A program made the position numbers and the translations under genes. Below the pieces are notes generated by a model that saw only the letters and a list, made by a program, of their open reading frames with translations, was not told where the DNA came from and ran no database searches. A stretch of DNA of 64,000 nucleotides, taken from contig PAVS01000001.1 of assembly GCA_002713145.1 (NCBI GenBank), positions 402,021 to 466,020 of the forward strand, in the 5' to 3' direction. This DNA comes from Halobacteriovoraceae bacterium (GTDB lineage: Bacteria; Bdellovibrionota; Bacteriovoracia; Bacteriovoracales; Bacteriovoracaceae). This document shows positions 1-8,998 of this stretch, piece by piece (within the stretch, counting starts at the first letter, position 1; each line of letters starts with the position of its first letter).

Positions 1-955
1 CATCAATAATCTCGTATAAGCCTTTAGATTCAGATTTTTTGATAATAGTCGCTGCGGAATGTGCATGTCCGCCTCCACCTAGAGCGATAGCAATTCCTCC
101 CACATCATAGCCTGCAGCAGACCTAAAACTGATTTTAACTTGGTCACCATCATCTCTAAACATGCAGGCAACTTTAATTTCATCTAGAATGAGAAGATTA
201 TTGATAAACCCATGGGTATCTTCAATATCAATATCAAAATGATTAATCTCTTGATGCTTCAGTACTAGCCAAGCAATTTCCTCAGAAGCATTCGTTTTTG
301 TTGTCGCGAGCACTGAGCCCAAAAGATGCATATGTTCAACTTTTTTGGTTCCGTATATTCCGTTGTAAGCAGCTGGTGGGTTAATTCCTGTTTCCATAAA
401 CATAGCAATCATTTTATGGGTCTGAGCCGTCACAGTAGGGTATCGAAAACTACTCGTATCAATTAGAACAGCAGTATAAAGGGGCAGAGCCATCTCTTTA
501 TTGAACTTTAGTCCCATTTTTAAAATTAAATTTCCAACCAATTGTCCTGTCGCAGCCGCCGTTGTATCAATACAATGATCTTCTTTGGTAGATTCTGCGC
601 AAGGATGATGATCAATATATAAAACAGGACAATTTATCTGATTATAATACTCGTTAAATAGGGGGCCTGTTCTTTTAATGGTATTTGTATCCACCACAAT
701 AATAAGGTCCGGTGCCTCAGAGAATTTGGATCCAATATTCTCAACATCTGTTATGACTTCTTGCGGGTCTAGATATTTATATCTATTAAGCAAAGGGACA
801 TCGTTGCAGCAAATGGCGTTTTTCCCTAGCTCTCGTAGAGCTAAGCATAGTGCAATTTCCGATCCTATTCCATCAGCATCAGGAAATGAGTGGGTGGTTA
901 ATACAATATTAGTCGCACCTTCTAGAGCAGAACGAAATTTATCAATAATTTCCAT
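1..955 (-). CDS. DHH-family phosphoesterase, NrnA-like (3' end cut by window edge)
   Basis: Characterised NrnA-type DHH/DHHA1 enzymes degrade nanoRNAs and dephosphorylate 3'-phosphoadenosine 5'-phosphate; relatives cleave cyclic dinucleotides. Reading the minus strand from the ATG at 955 gives an unbroken frame of about 318 codons to the window edge. Visible motifs are DADGIGSE at residues 26-33, VVDTN at 87-91, IDHHP at 114-118 (the DHH motif with metal ligands) and GGGGHAHSAA near residue 290 (DHHA1 substrate-binding loop). NrnA proteins are about 310-340 residues, so only the last few codons should be missing. There is no clear ribosome-binding site before the ATG. It is transcribed divergently from the ABC operon, 88 bp away. 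The substrate cannot be told from sequence. Confidence 0.85.
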   Translation of the reverse strand, partial: MEIIDKFRSALEGATNIVLTTHSFPDADGIGSEIALCLALRELGKNAICCNDVPLLNRYKYLDPQEVITDVENIGSKFSEAPDLIIVVDTNTIKRTGPLFNEYYNQINCPVLYIDHHPCAESTKEDHCIDTTAAATGQLVGNLILKMGLKFNKEMALPLYTAVLIDTSSFRYPTVTAQTHKMIAMFMETGINPPAAYNGIYGTKKVEHMHLLGSVLATTKTNASEEIAWLVLKHQEINHFDIDIEDTHGFINNLLILDEIKVACMFRDDGDQVKISFRSAAGYDVGGIAIALGGGGHAHSAATIIKKSESKGLYEIID

Positions 956-1043
956 ATGATAAATATCGGTTAAGAATATCGAAAACTCAACCTCGAATGA
1001 AAATTCACATTTAAAGAATTACTAGGTATCCTTATAAGTGCTT

Positions 1044-1982
1044 ATGAATGCGATAGAAGTTGATGGAATCACTAAGGTTATTGGTGAACGAAAAATTCTT
1101 AATCAAGTTAGTTTCAAAGTGCAGAAATCTCGCATTCACGGATTCCTGGGACCTAATGGTGCAGGGAAAACCACAACGATGAGAATTCTTTGTGGACTTT
1201 TAAGACCCACTGAGGGAGAAGTTTATTTTAATAATACACCCTTAAGTAAGTTCGACAGTAAGCTTTATCACAAGATAGGCTTTTTAATTGAAGAGCCACC
1301 GCTATATGGCGATATGCGAGTCGTTGATTATTTAAAATACGTAGCGAGGCTTCGCAGGGTTTCAGACAAAGACCTAGCATCACATTTAGACTATTGTATA
1401 AAAGCTCTCGACCTAGCTGAAGTAAAGCAGAGATCAATCGAAAATTTGTCTCGAGGATTCAAACAGCGGGTTGGAATTGCTCAGGCCATTATTCATATGC
1501 CTGAGATTGTGTTTTTAGATGAGCCTAGTTTAGGTTTGGACCCACGATCTATTTCTGAAATCAGACAATTGATTTCAAATTTGAGGGAGAATCATACTGT
1601 CATTTTATCTAGTCATCTTTTGCATGAGATGAGTCTTGTTTGTGACGATATTTCAATAATCTCTAGAGGAAGAATTCTTGAAAGCGGTGCCTTGGATAAT
1701 CTAAGATCGTCGCTGGAAGCAGCCAGCAGTTTTATTGTTTCAGCTTTACGTGAAAATACTGAATTCGAACGAGCACTTAAAGAAGATCCTAATATTTCAA
1801 AGTTTTCCAGAATGGAGCATCAAAATCATATAGATTACCATATAACTCCCACTGTTAACGATGAGTATCGCCCTGCTATTGTCAAAAAAGCGGTAGAGTG
1901 TGATCTTGAAATCTTGGGACTTGAAAGGAAATCTTTTAGCTTAGAAGACTATTTCTTAAAAGTGACGGAGAACCATGATTAG
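1044..1982 (+). CDS. ABC transporter ATP-binding protein, GldA-like
   Basis: Cytoplasmic ATPase subunit of an ABC-2 type exporter. Walker A GPNGAGKTT lies near residue 38, the signature motif is LSRGFKQR near 138, and Walker B is IVFLDEPSLGLDP near 158, followed by SSHLLHE with the switch histidine. About 313 residues, normal for the family with a C-terminal accessory segment. I start at the ATG at 1044 (MNAIEV); a GTG two codons upstream at 1038 is possible and neither has a strong ribosome-binding site. It overlaps the permease gene by 8 bp, so the two are translationally coupled. The order ATPase - permease - GldG-like - DUF4340 matches the Gld-type auxiliary transporter found widely in Bacteroidota, Myxococcota and Bdellovibrionota; the cargo is unknown. 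Confidence 0.9.
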   Translation: MNAIEVDGITKVIGERKILNQVSFKVQKSRIHGFLGPNGAGKTTTMRILCGLLRPTEGEVYFNNTPLSKFDSKLYHKIGFLIEEPPLYGDMRVVDYLKYVARLRRVSDKDLASHLDYCIKALDLAEVKQRSIENLSRGFKQRVGIAQAIIHMPEIVFLDEPSLGLDPRSISEIRQLISNLRENHTVILSSHLLHEMSLVCDDISIISRGRILESGALDNLRSSLEAASSFIVSALRENTEFERALKEDPNISKFSRMEHQNHIDYHITPTVNDEYRPAIVKKAVECDLEILGLERKSFSLEDYFLKVTENHD

Positions 1983-2730
1983 TTTAATCTGCGCTAAAGA
2001 ATTAAAGTCATTTTTTAAGTCTCCTATAGCATACGTGATTCTCGGGCTTTTTAGCTTGTTAGTGGGTTGGATGTTCTTTAGTCAGCTCAGTTATTTTTTA
2101 GAGAATATTCAAAAATTACCTGTTCATATGCGACATGAATATGACTTCTCTAACGAAGTTATTATAAAGGTTTTTGGAAATGTGAATTTCATTTTCATTT
2201 TCATGGTTCCTATTTTGACCATGCGTACTTTTGCTGAAGAGTTCAGAGAGCAAACGATCGATTTATATTTTGGATCAGTTGTTTCTGATTTTGAGTTTAT
2301 CTTAGGAAAATTCTTTGCCGTGATCATTCAGGGCTTTGCTTTAATAGCGACAACTCTAATTTTTCCTCTGCTTTTGGCCAATATTAATCTATCTGATATG
2401 ACTTTTTTAATTACAGGCTACCTGGGAATCTTTTTTAATTTTATATTCTTTGCCACTATAGGTTTAGTGGCTTCAAGCCTTGTAAAAAATCAAATTATTG
2501 CTGCAATGGTAGCTTTCGTGGGTATTCTTGCAGCTTGGATGCTCGCTGTTATGAGCCAATTGACTTCTAATTATTTGCTGGCTGAGCTTTTGAGGTTTCT
2601 TTCGGTAAATCATCACTTTGAAAATATGGTTAAGGGATATGTCTCTTTTTCTGACTTTAGTTTCTACTTATGCTTTTTTATGTTCGGCATTCTTCTGATT
2701 AAAAAAAGATTGGAGGTTAGGAAATGGTAA
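1975..2730 (+). CDS. ABC-2 type permease, GldF-like
   Basis: Integral inner-membrane subunit, 251 residues, about six hydrophobic segments (first at roughly residues 16-36, then near 70-90, 100-125, 142-162, 170-195 and the last at 228-243). It begins with ICAKELKSFFKSPIAYV, the charged amphipathic entry typical of ABC-2 permeases, and contains the cytoplasmic-loop motif RTFAEEFREQTIDL. Starts inside the ATPase gene (8 bp overlap) and overlaps the following gene by 7 bp. Together with the upstream ATPase it should form the transport core of a Gld-like system. The transported molecule is not known. Confidence 0.88.
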   Translation: MISLICAKELKSFFKSPIAYVILGLFSLLVGWMFFSQLSYFLENIQKLPVHMRHEYDFSNEVIIKVFGNVNFIFIFMVPILTMRTFAEEFREQTIDLYFGSVVSDFEFILGKFFAVIIQGFALIATTLIFPLLLANINLSDMTFLITGYLGIFFNFIFFATIGLVASSLVKNQIIAAMVAFVGILAAWMLAVMSQLTSNYLLAELLRFLSVNHHFENMVKGYVSFSDFSFYLCFFMFGILLIKKRLEVRKW

Positions 2731-4250
2731 AGCAATGGAGCGCTATCCTAAGTATATTTGCCGGAATCAGCTTCATCATGATTGCGTCTATTATGCTAAT
2801 TGTTGCTCCTGAGTATCTGCAGTTTATCTATGGCGTTTTCGGTGTAGGAATTTTAAGCTTGTTAATTTTTATTATCATCTTACGTCGAGAAATGAAGTCT
2901 TTTATTCAGTCAAATTTTTTCAAACAGCTCGTGAATAGTTTTCTTACTATTTTCTTAGTGGGATGTATCTTTTCACTGCTAAATTTCATTGTTTATAAAA
3001 AAGATTATACCTTAGATTTTACAAAAAATAAGATTCATACCCTCTCACAACAGTCACTTGAGGCATTGAAACTGATTGAGCCTGGCGAGAAGATAATTTT
3101 TAGGCTTTTTTCAAAACGAGATGAATGGGGCCGGTATCGAGAGCTACTTAAGCTGTATAAAGCTCGAAAGAGAGATGAAATAGATCTTCGCTTTGTCGAT
3201 GTTGAAACAGAACCAGCATTAACAGAGTTATATAAAATAAAGGAAAGTGGAACTCTTGTTGTAGAATACAAAAAGACAAAGTTCTCTACTTTCGCAAAAG
3301 ACGAGCTTGCAGTAACAAATATATTGCTCAAAATTCTAAATCCTAAAAAAACGACTCTTTATTATACTGTTGGTCACAATGAAATTTCATTTATGGATAA
3401 AAATCTATTAGGGGCTAATTACCTACGGGAAAAAATACTTAGTTCTAACTATCTTCTTAAGCCTCTTGAATTACAAAATGGAGTTCCTAAAGACTGTAAT
3501 GGAATTATTATCATGAACCCTCAGATAGAGTTTTTAGAGCAAGAAATAAAAAATCTTAAAAGCTACCTAGCAAAGGGAGGAGCATTAGTATTTCTCATTT
3601 CACCCCAGTTTAACGGTCTTTTGATTGATAATTTTTTAACATTCATAAGAGAGTTAGGTGTGACATTTAATAATGCACTCATATTGGATCGCTTAGCGAG
3701 TAAGCAGGGCTCGCAACCCTCAATCCCTGTGGTGCAATCCTATAATTTAGAGCACCCTGTAACTAAGAAAATGGAGAATCGAACTCTTTTCCCTGTGAGT
3801 GGCTTTTTTAGTTTTAATGAGAACAAAAAGTTTTCATGGGATATCTTGATTAAGTCCACTCCCTTTCCTGCCAGTTGGGGAGAAGTCAATTTTGATGAAG
3901 TCAAAGAGGGGAAGGCTAATTTTAACGAACAAACGGATTATAAAGGTCCGCTCAATATAATGGTCGCAGGTGCGAATGAAGATTCACGTGTCATTGGGAT
4001 TAGTTCTAGCCAATTTATTGCTAATCAGTTTCAGGGTCAGACCCCAAATTTCAACCTCTTTCTAAATGCGCTTAATTGGGTGGTCAAAGATGAAGCTTTA
4101 ATCAGTCTTGATCGCCCAAAATTATCAGGCGAAATAGTCTATATATCAGACATTCAGGCTTCCTTGGTTTTTTATTTTTCGGTTTTATTCTTTCCTTTCG
4201 TGTTTTTTATCGCGGGAATTTTTGTCTATCGTCGTAAATTGAGATTGTGA
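2724..4250 (+). CDS. GldG-like ABC auxiliary protein
   Basis: 508-residue membrane-anchored protein. Two to three hydrophobic helices at the N-terminus (about 8-30, 35-55 and 70-92) are followed by a long periplasmic region and a final helix near 480-500 with a basic tail (YRRKLRL). The periplasmic part has YTVGHNE and LAKGGALVFLISP segments like the GldG/IFT52-type domain of gliding-motility auxiliary components. It starts with an ATG that overlaps the permease stop, and its TGA overlaps the ATG of the DUF4340 gene. In Flavobacterium, GldG works with GldA and GldF in gliding; outside that group the role is unproven. Confidence 0.8.
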   Translation: MVKQWSAILSIFAGISFIMIASIMLIVAPEYLQFIYGVFGVGILSLLIFIIILRREMKSFIQSNFFKQLVNSFLTIFLVGCIFSLLNFIVYKKDYTLDFTKNKIHTLSQQSLEALKLIEPGEKIIFRLFSKRDEWGRYRELLKLYKARKRDEIDLRFVDVETEPALTELYKIKESGTLVVEYKKTKFSTFAKDELAVTNILLKILNPKKTTLYYTVGHNEISFMDKNLLGANYLREKILSSNYLLKPLELQNGVPKDCNGIIIMNPQIEFLEQEIKNLKSYLAKGGALVFLISPQFNGLLIDNFLTFIRELGVTFNNALILDRLASKQGSQPSIPVVQSYNLEHPVTKKMENRTLFPVSGFFSFNENKKFSWDILIKSTPFPASWGEVNFDEVKEGKANFNEQTDYKGPLNIMVAGANEDSRVIGISSSQFIANQFQGQTPNFNLFLNALNWVVKDEALISLDRPKLSGEIVYISDIQASLVFYFSVLFFPFVFFIAGIFVYRRKLRL

Positions 4251-5599
4251 TGAAGACGAATATAGCTCTTTTTTTTATTCTTGGAATGATGCTGGTAGGA
4301 GTTTATCTAGATCAGGAAGTTTATGAAAAGGAAGAAGCTAGAGCTGAGTTGGTTGAAAAATCACTTTTTCGCCAGACCGATTTCAAATATTTCGAATTCT
4401 CCAATGGAAGTTTAATAAAGCGTGAAGGAACCTGGGGGCACTCAGAAATAGGATGGTCGCTTAATTCATTAAAAGTAAATGAATTTATAAAGATTCTCCA
4501 TTCTTTGCAGATCAAAAAAAAGCTAATGGAGTTCAATTTAGAGGATTTCTTTAAAAAGCGAAAACATATTTTTAAAGTGAGGGATCAAAAGTCAGAGCAC
4601 GAAATTTGGTTTGGAGATTCGATCGAAGCCACGGGGCGGTTTTATGTTTATCATGTAGGTCTAAAAGAGCTCTACATTTGTGAAGACACCAGTCATTATA
4701 AGATTCCTTATTCATCGGCTCGAGATTATGGCCTAAAAAAATACCTTAGACTTATTCAATTGTTGGAGCGTGGGGTAGATCTATTCTGGGAGTCAGATTT
4801 TATTGAAGGACTAAAAATGACAGAATTGAATAGATTAAATATTGATTCCGTTCGAAATAGGGTTCTCGAAATTGACTTAGTGAGTGGGAAAACAATACCT
4901 CAGGCTCCAACTCCGCTTGAGTATCGTGATTTAAGAAAAACTGTTTTAGATTATTTTCAAAAAATTCAGGTTCTTAGAGTGATAGCTTCTGGCCAAAATT
5001 ATTTATCTGATCAAAGAAGCGTCTTAAAAATCGAAGGCAATCAGAATTTCAGTTTAAGATATTTTAGTGGTTTAAATGAAAAATTTGGGAAATACATTCG
5101 CATTGAAGGACTAGACTATATTTTTGAAGTTGAAATGGAGCCTAGAAATATCTTCTTTTTGAGTGGTAATGATTTTTGGCTTAAAAATTTTCACTACTCA
5201 CAGAGCTTATCAAACTTATCTACACTGGAATTCTCGTTAGCATTTGGTGATGAGAATTGGAAAGATTTCAGTATTTTTGATCTTGAAAATTTTAAAGTTA
5301 AGAGTCTTTCGAACAAGGTTTCATTTTCTCAAGTTCATATTAATGTATTGTTTAATCTCCTTCTAAATCTGGTTGATTTTAAAGAAGCTGTTTATGTAGA
5401 GAAGGTTGGAGTCAATCAAATTCCACAAAACGATGTTTTAAGCGTAAAGCTTTTGGGTAAGGTGATGAAAGTATGGGTGGAGGAGGATTTTATAAAAGTC
5501 ATCGATACGGAGTATAATCTACTCTATCATTTTCCCGACGTTGGTGATCAGATAAAGCCTGGCTTCTTTCGTTCCGCCTTTACAGTCGAAACTAACTAA
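4250..5599 (+). CDS. DUF4340-type membrane-anchored protein
   Basis: 449 residues from the ATG at 4250, which shares bases with the upstream TGA (ATGA overlap), a clear coupling signal; the GTG one codon earlier is less likely. A single N-terminal helix (about residues 5-20, IALFFILGMMLVGVYL) anchors a long, beta-rich, mostly extracytoplasmic region with no cysteine cluster or catalytic motif I recognise. DUF4340 proteins regularly follow GldG-like genes. Assignment rests mainly on context and on the repeated short domains with W-[GS]-[ILV] patterns (GTWGHSEIGWSLNS near 64-77). Presumed substrate-handling partner of the ABC system. Confidence 0.65.
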   Translation: MKTNIALFFILGMMLVGVYLDQEVYEKEEARAELVEKSLFRQTDFKYFEFSNGSLIKREGTWGHSEIGWSLNSLKVNEFIKILHSLQIKKKLMEFNLEDFFKKRKHIFKVRDQKSEHEIWFGDSIEATGRFYVYHVGLKELYICEDTSHYKIPYSSARDYGLKKYLRLIQLLERGVDLFWESDFIEGLKMTELNRLNIDSVRNRVLEIDLVSGKTIPQAPTPLEYRDLRKTVLDYFQKIQVLRVIASGQNYLSDQRSVLKIEGNQNFSLRYFSGLNEKFGKYIRIEGLDYIFEVEMEPRNIFFLSGNDFWLKNFHYSQSLSNLSTLEFSLAFGDENWKDFSIFDLENFKVKSLSNKVSFSQVHINVLFNLLLNLVDFKEAVYVEKVGVNQIPQNDVLSVKLLGKVMKVWVEEDFIKVIDTEYNLLYHFPDVGDQIKPGFFRSAFTVETN

Positions 5600-5614
5600 A
5601 AGAGAATATTAAAG

Positions 5615-6241
5615 ATGCATATTACTGAAGTTTTCACCACCTATATTCATTATTTGATTCATCCATTCAAAACTCATGAACAATTCCTGCATCCTGATAG
5701 ATTTGAAACTCCACTGAGCGAATATAGTTCTTATCAAAGTCTAGGTATTTCTTGGGTCTTTGCTGTCATTAATGGTCTGGGTAGAATTGTGATTCTAAAT
5801 TTTGTTCTGGTCATGTTGGTCAGTCTGATTCGAGATACAGAACTTAATACCATTATCAATATAGGTGAAATTTCGAGTTTATATTTGATTATTTTATCCA
5901 CTGCTTTGGATGTTATTTTTTTTCCTCTCTTTGGCTTTTTTATCATTCAATTTTGGGACATTATAATTAGGGCAGTCGCATATTTACTTGAAACTCCCGG
6001 AAACCTTGCAGTAAAAGCGGATCGAATTATATCTGTCTATCTTAGTGCAAATATTTTTAGGATTGTGCCTATATTAGGCGGTCCAATAAAGTCATTGGCA
6101 GGAATGGTTTTACTTTATGCAGGTTTAAGAAAACAGTTGAATGCCTCGCCGCTTTTATCTGTTTGCGTGATATTAACACCAATCCTATCAATGATGGTGG
6201 TTTTTTCAATTATAATGCTCTTAGTTCTTTTAAGCTTTTAG
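5615..6241 (+). CDS. Yip1-like integral membrane protein
   Basis: 208 residues, with five hydrophobic segments: about 45-70, 85-110, 112-130, 145-165 and 180-207. The N-terminal stretch YIHYLIHPFKTHEQFL, before the first helix, is typical of Yip1-domain proteins, where a short HP-x-E/F motif precedes the membrane region. ATG at 5615 is preceded by AAAGAG-like purines. It follows the DUF4340 gene after only 15 bp and so probably ends the operon that starts at 1044. Its stop overlaps the stop of the convergent haemoglobin gene by 4 bp. Function unknown; a membrane-organising role is only a guess. Confidence 0.55.
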   Translation: MHITEVFTTYIHYLIHPFKTHEQFLHPDRFETPLSEYSSYQSLGISWVFAVINGLGRIVILNFVLVMLVSLIRDTELNTIINIGEISSLYLIILSTALDVIFFPLFGFFIIQFWDIIIRAVAYLLETPGNLAVKADRIISVYLSANIFRIVPILGGPIKSLAGMVLLYAGLRKQLNASPLLSVCVILTPILSMMVVFSIIMLLVLLSF

Positions 6242-6654
6242 TTATTTTGAATTCTCATTGCTAGAGCTTCGAAAGAGCGAAACAATTTAATTTTCTCTTT
6301 TCTTGTAAGTTTGGTTTTTTTCAAGGACAGGTTCATACAATAAAGCCACTGTTCCTTGGCAGCTTGATCGATTTTTATATGTAAGTGTCGAGCACGCATT
6401 CTAGGTGGGCCATATTTCTCAACAAAGAGATTGGGGCCACCAAGCCAGCCTATAAGAAAGAATTTAAGCTTCTCCTTGGAAGCTTGAATGACCTTTCCGT
6501 CATCTGTTTGATGAAGACTTAAGCAATGCTTAGCCTTTGGATCTGTTTCCATGGTTCGATAAAAACTTTCAACGAGCTCTTCAATCGCTGGTCTGCCAAG
6601 TATCTCAAAAAGACTTGTTTGTTCACTGCGATCTTTAAAAAAATAATTAAACAT
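6238..6654 (-). CDS. Truncated haemoglobin, group II
   Basis: 138-residue 2-over-2 globin, near the usual 120-135 length. The distal region FEILGRPAIEELVESFY (about 17-33) is the A-B helix start; LIGWLGGPNLFVEKYGPPRMRARH carries the group II hallmark Trp G8 (residue about 70) and the proximal His (HLHIKI, near 92). Such haemoglobins bind O2 or NO and are linked to nitrosative stress or microaerobic respiration. Single gene on the minus strand, convergent with the membrane protein and divergent from tdk. No flanking regulator was seen. Group II is preferred over group I because of the WLGGP motif. Confidence 0.88.
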   Translation of the reverse strand: MFNYFFKDRSEQTSLFEILGRPAIEELVESFYRTMETDPKAKHCLSLHQTDDGKVIQASKEKLKFFLIGWLGGPNLFVEKYGPPRMRARHLHIKIDQAAKEQWLYCMNLSLKKTKLTRKEKIKLFRSFEALAMRIQNN

Positions 6655-6801
6655 ATCGTATTTTGTTGCTTCGCATTTTTGGCAGCTTAGAAACCTTTGG
6701 CCAATTTATCCTTACAATGAATTGTCAGATATAAGTCCGATTACTATAGTCATGAATATCCAATAAGACAAAACGCTATAAGCTAGCAAAGAGAGATAAA
6801 G

Positions 6802-7422
6802 ATGAGTATTAGCCCTCAAAGTTTCAATCACGGTGCGATCGAAGTGATTTGCGGACCGATGTTTTCTGGCAAAACAGAGGAACTCATCAGAAGAGTAAAA
6901 AGGGCACAAATCGCGAAGCAAAGAGTTCAAATCTTCAAGCCTGCTATAGACGTAAGATATGATAAGACTAAAGTTGTGAGTCATAGTTCACAAGCGATAC
7001 ATAGTGAACCGGTAGAAAAAGCGACGGATATACTACTAAAACTCAAGGACACAACCCGAATTGTGGCAATTGATGAGGTACAATTTTTTGATATGGAAAT
7101 TATTAAAGTTGTCACCAAGCTTGCCAATCGTGGTTATAGAGTTATTTGTGCCGGTTTAGATCTAGATTATCGCGCGATTCCTTTTGGACCTATGCCACAA
7201 CTATTAGCAGCAGCTGACAATGTGCAAAAGATCCAGGCGATCTGCACTGTGTGTGGAGCACCTGCTACTCGCAGCCAAAGACTCTCAGATTGCTCAGATA
7301 CGGTTCTTTTGGGGGAGAAGGACTCTTATGATGCCCGCTGTAGAGCTCATTATTTCTATGAGCCTGAAGATGAGCAAATGAGACTTCCTGTCGCCGAAGA
7401 AATCGAGCATCTCGCCAATTAA
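6802..7422 (+). CDS. tdk: Thymidine kinase
   Basis: Phosphorylates thymidine to dTMP with ATP; a salvage enzyme useful to a bacterium that feeds on host nucleic acid. 206 residues. Walker A is GPMFSGKTEELIRR at 18-31, the Mg/ATP Asp motif is IDEVQFFD near 90-97, the lasso/zinc region has CTVCG near 149-153 and a later DARCRAHY, and the substrate loop is DLDYRAIPFGPMP near 119-131. Type II (TK1-like) kinase. ATG preceded by AGAGAGATAAAG. The hpt gene follows after 36 bp, so the two purine/pyrimidine salvage genes are probably co-transcribed. Confidence 0.97.
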   Translation: MSISPQSFNHGAIEVICGPMFSGKTEELIRRVKRAQIAKQRVQIFKPAIDVRYDKTKVVSHSSQAIHSEPVEKATDILLKLKDTTRIVAIDEVQFFDMEIIKVVTKLANRGYRVICAGLDLDYRAIPFGPMPQLLAAADNVQKIQAICTVCGAPATRSQRLSDCSDTVLLGEKDSYDARCRAHYFYEPEDEQMRLPVAEEIEHLAN

Positions 7423-7458
7423 ATTTCAACGTGTTAAACTCTTTAAAAGGAGTGAAGC

Positions 7459-7986
7459 ATGGAATTTCAACCAGAAGTACTTATTTCAGAAGAAGAGCTA
7501 GCCCTACGCGTAAAAGCATTAGGTAACGCTATAACCTCAGACTTTGAAAATGAGGAAGTTCTTATTATTTGTATTCTGAAAGGGGCCTTTATGTTTTGCT
7601 CTGATCTTATGAAGGAAATCAACCTCCCAACGAGGCTCGACTTTATGCAATTGTCTTCTTACGGGGATGGAATGAAGAGTTCGGGAAGTGTAAAAATTGA
7701 TTTAGATATTAGTGAATCGATCAAAGATAAAAACGTTATTGTTGTGGAAGACATTGTTGACTCAGGTTTAACGATGAAAACTTTGCTCGAACTTCTTCAA
7801 GCGAGAGGCCCTAAGGCTGTTAAGATCGCTTCACTTCTTTTTAAACCGTCAAAGAATATCCACAAAGTACCAATTGATTATTTGGGTTTTGAAATTGAAG
7901 ATAAGTTCGTGATTGGTTATGGGCTAGATTATGCAGGTCGATACCGTGAGCTTCCTTACGTCGGTGTCGTCAATGCGGGTAACTAA
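7459..7986 (+). CDS. hpt: Hypoxanthine phosphoribosyltransferase
   Basis: Type I phosphoribosyltransferase that converts hypoxanthine (and probably guanine) to nucleotide using PRPP. 175 residues, family-typical. The PRPP-binding loop VIVVEDIVDSGLTM sits near 93-106, the flexible loop with SSYGDGMKSSG near 68-78, and the base-contact region FVIGYGLDYAGRYRELPYV near 150-168. Strong ribosome-binding site AAAAGGAG before the ATG. It overlaps the GHMP kinase gene by 14 bp. With tdk it forms a nucleobase/nucleoside salvage pair. Confidence 0.95.
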   Translation: MEFQPEVLISEEELALRVKALGNAITSDFENEEVLIICILKGAFMFCSDLMKEINLPTRLDFMQLSSYGDGMKSSGSVKIDLDISESIKDKNVIVVEDIVDSGLTMKTLLELLQARGPKAVKIASLLFKPSKNIHKVPIDYLGFEIEDKFVIGYGLDYAGRYRELPYVGVVNAGN

Positions 7987-8998
7987 AGAGGGGAGTGTAA
8001 GAGTTGACCTTGTAGGAGGGACTCTAGATCTTGAGCCCATAAACCTGATCCTTCCTCATGTTGTGACATTGAATGTAGCGACTTCTCTGAAGGCAAGAGT
8101 TGTCATTGAAACTCATGATGCCTCTGAATTAATTATTGTCTCGAGTGATTATAATAAAACTTATACCTATACTCCCGAGCAATTGAACGAACGTGATGTA
8201 GTCTATTCCAGTAAGTATGAAGAGATGGCATTTGTGCTTCAGATCCTTCTTTTGTTTGATATAAAAGGTGGACTTAAAATAACACTCTCTTCAGGTGCTC
8301 CGGCTGGTTCAGGTCTAGGCGGATCGTCTGCTATGGGAGTGACACTCTTTAGTGCTCTTTGTGAGTTACAAGGTTCCCAGCTAGATAAACATGAAATTGT
8401 ACAAAAGGTAAAAGGCGTTGAAGCTCGAATATTAAATCAGGGTGTAGCCGGTTACCAAGATTATTATCCTGCATTGACGGGAGGAGTTTTAGCTTTGAAA
8501 GGTTCACCTGGAGAAATCCAATGTGAGCAGCTTTATTCGAATGACTTGACTGAGTTTTTAGAATCGCATTTAACGCTGGTGTATTCTGGTCTTTCACGCA
8601 ACTCTGGAATCAATAATTGGGAAGTCTACAAAGGTTTTTTTGATAATGTGTTTCATGTAAGATCCGGTCTTCAAAGAATCTCTGAAATCAGTCAGCAATT
8701 TTATCAAAACTTAAAAAATAAAAATTACCCTTCGCTTTTGCAACTGATAGGTGAAGAAGGTGAAGCAAGAAAACAATTAGCACCTGGGATTGTTCCTCAG
8801 AAAGTGCAAGAATTTCAAAGTCAACTAAGTGAGCAGGGCAACTGCTATGGAATTAAAATGTGTGGAGCAGGTGGAGGTGGGTGTTTTATCATCTCTCACG
8901 CCAAGGAGAAAGCAAATGAGGTCAAAGAATTCGCTGTAGAGTTTGACTTTAGGCCTTTAGAATTTAAGATCCAATCCCCACTTGAGGATCACGCGTGA
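7973..8998 (+). CDS. GHMP-superfamily kinase, substrate unknown
   Basis: 341 residues from the ATG at 7973 (MRVTKEGSVRVDLVGGTLDL); the frame stays open upstream to 7931, but the family N-terminus RVDLVGGTLDLEP argues for the inner start. GHMP motif 2 APAGSGLGGSSAMG is the phosphate-binding loop near 105-118 and motif 3 MCGAGGGGCFII lies near 306-317. The pattern is closest to sugar kinases of the heptose 7-phosphate (HddA-like) or mevalonate kinase-like group, but no substrate loop settles it. It overlaps hpt by 14 bp and the next gene by 4 bp, so it is translated as part of the tdk-hpt run. Confidence 0.75.
   Translation: MRVTKEGSVRVDLVGGTLDLEPINLILPHVVTLNVATSLKARVVIETHDASELIIVSSDYNKTYTYTPEQLNERDVVYSSKYEEMAFVLQILLLFDIKGGLKITLSSGAPAGSGLGGSSAMGVTLFSALCELQGSQLDKHEIVQKVKGVEARILNQGVAGYQDYYPALTGGVLALKGSPGEIQCEQLYSNDLTEFLESHLTLVYSGLSRNSGINNWEVYKGFFDNVFHVRSGLQRISEISQQFYQNLKNKNYPSLLQLIGEEGEARKQLAPGIVPQKVQEFQSQLSEQGNCYGIKMCGAGGGGCFIISHAKEKANEVKEFAVEFDFRPLEFKIQSPLEDHA

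Noticed and set aside
678..959. Plus-strand ORF of 93 codons
   Set aside because: It is antisense to the DHH phosphoesterase, which has clear motifs and runs through the same interval on the other strand.
6712..6984. Minus-strand ORF across the tdk start
   Set aside because: Antisense to the thymidine kinase N-terminus and P-loop, with no RBS or family match.
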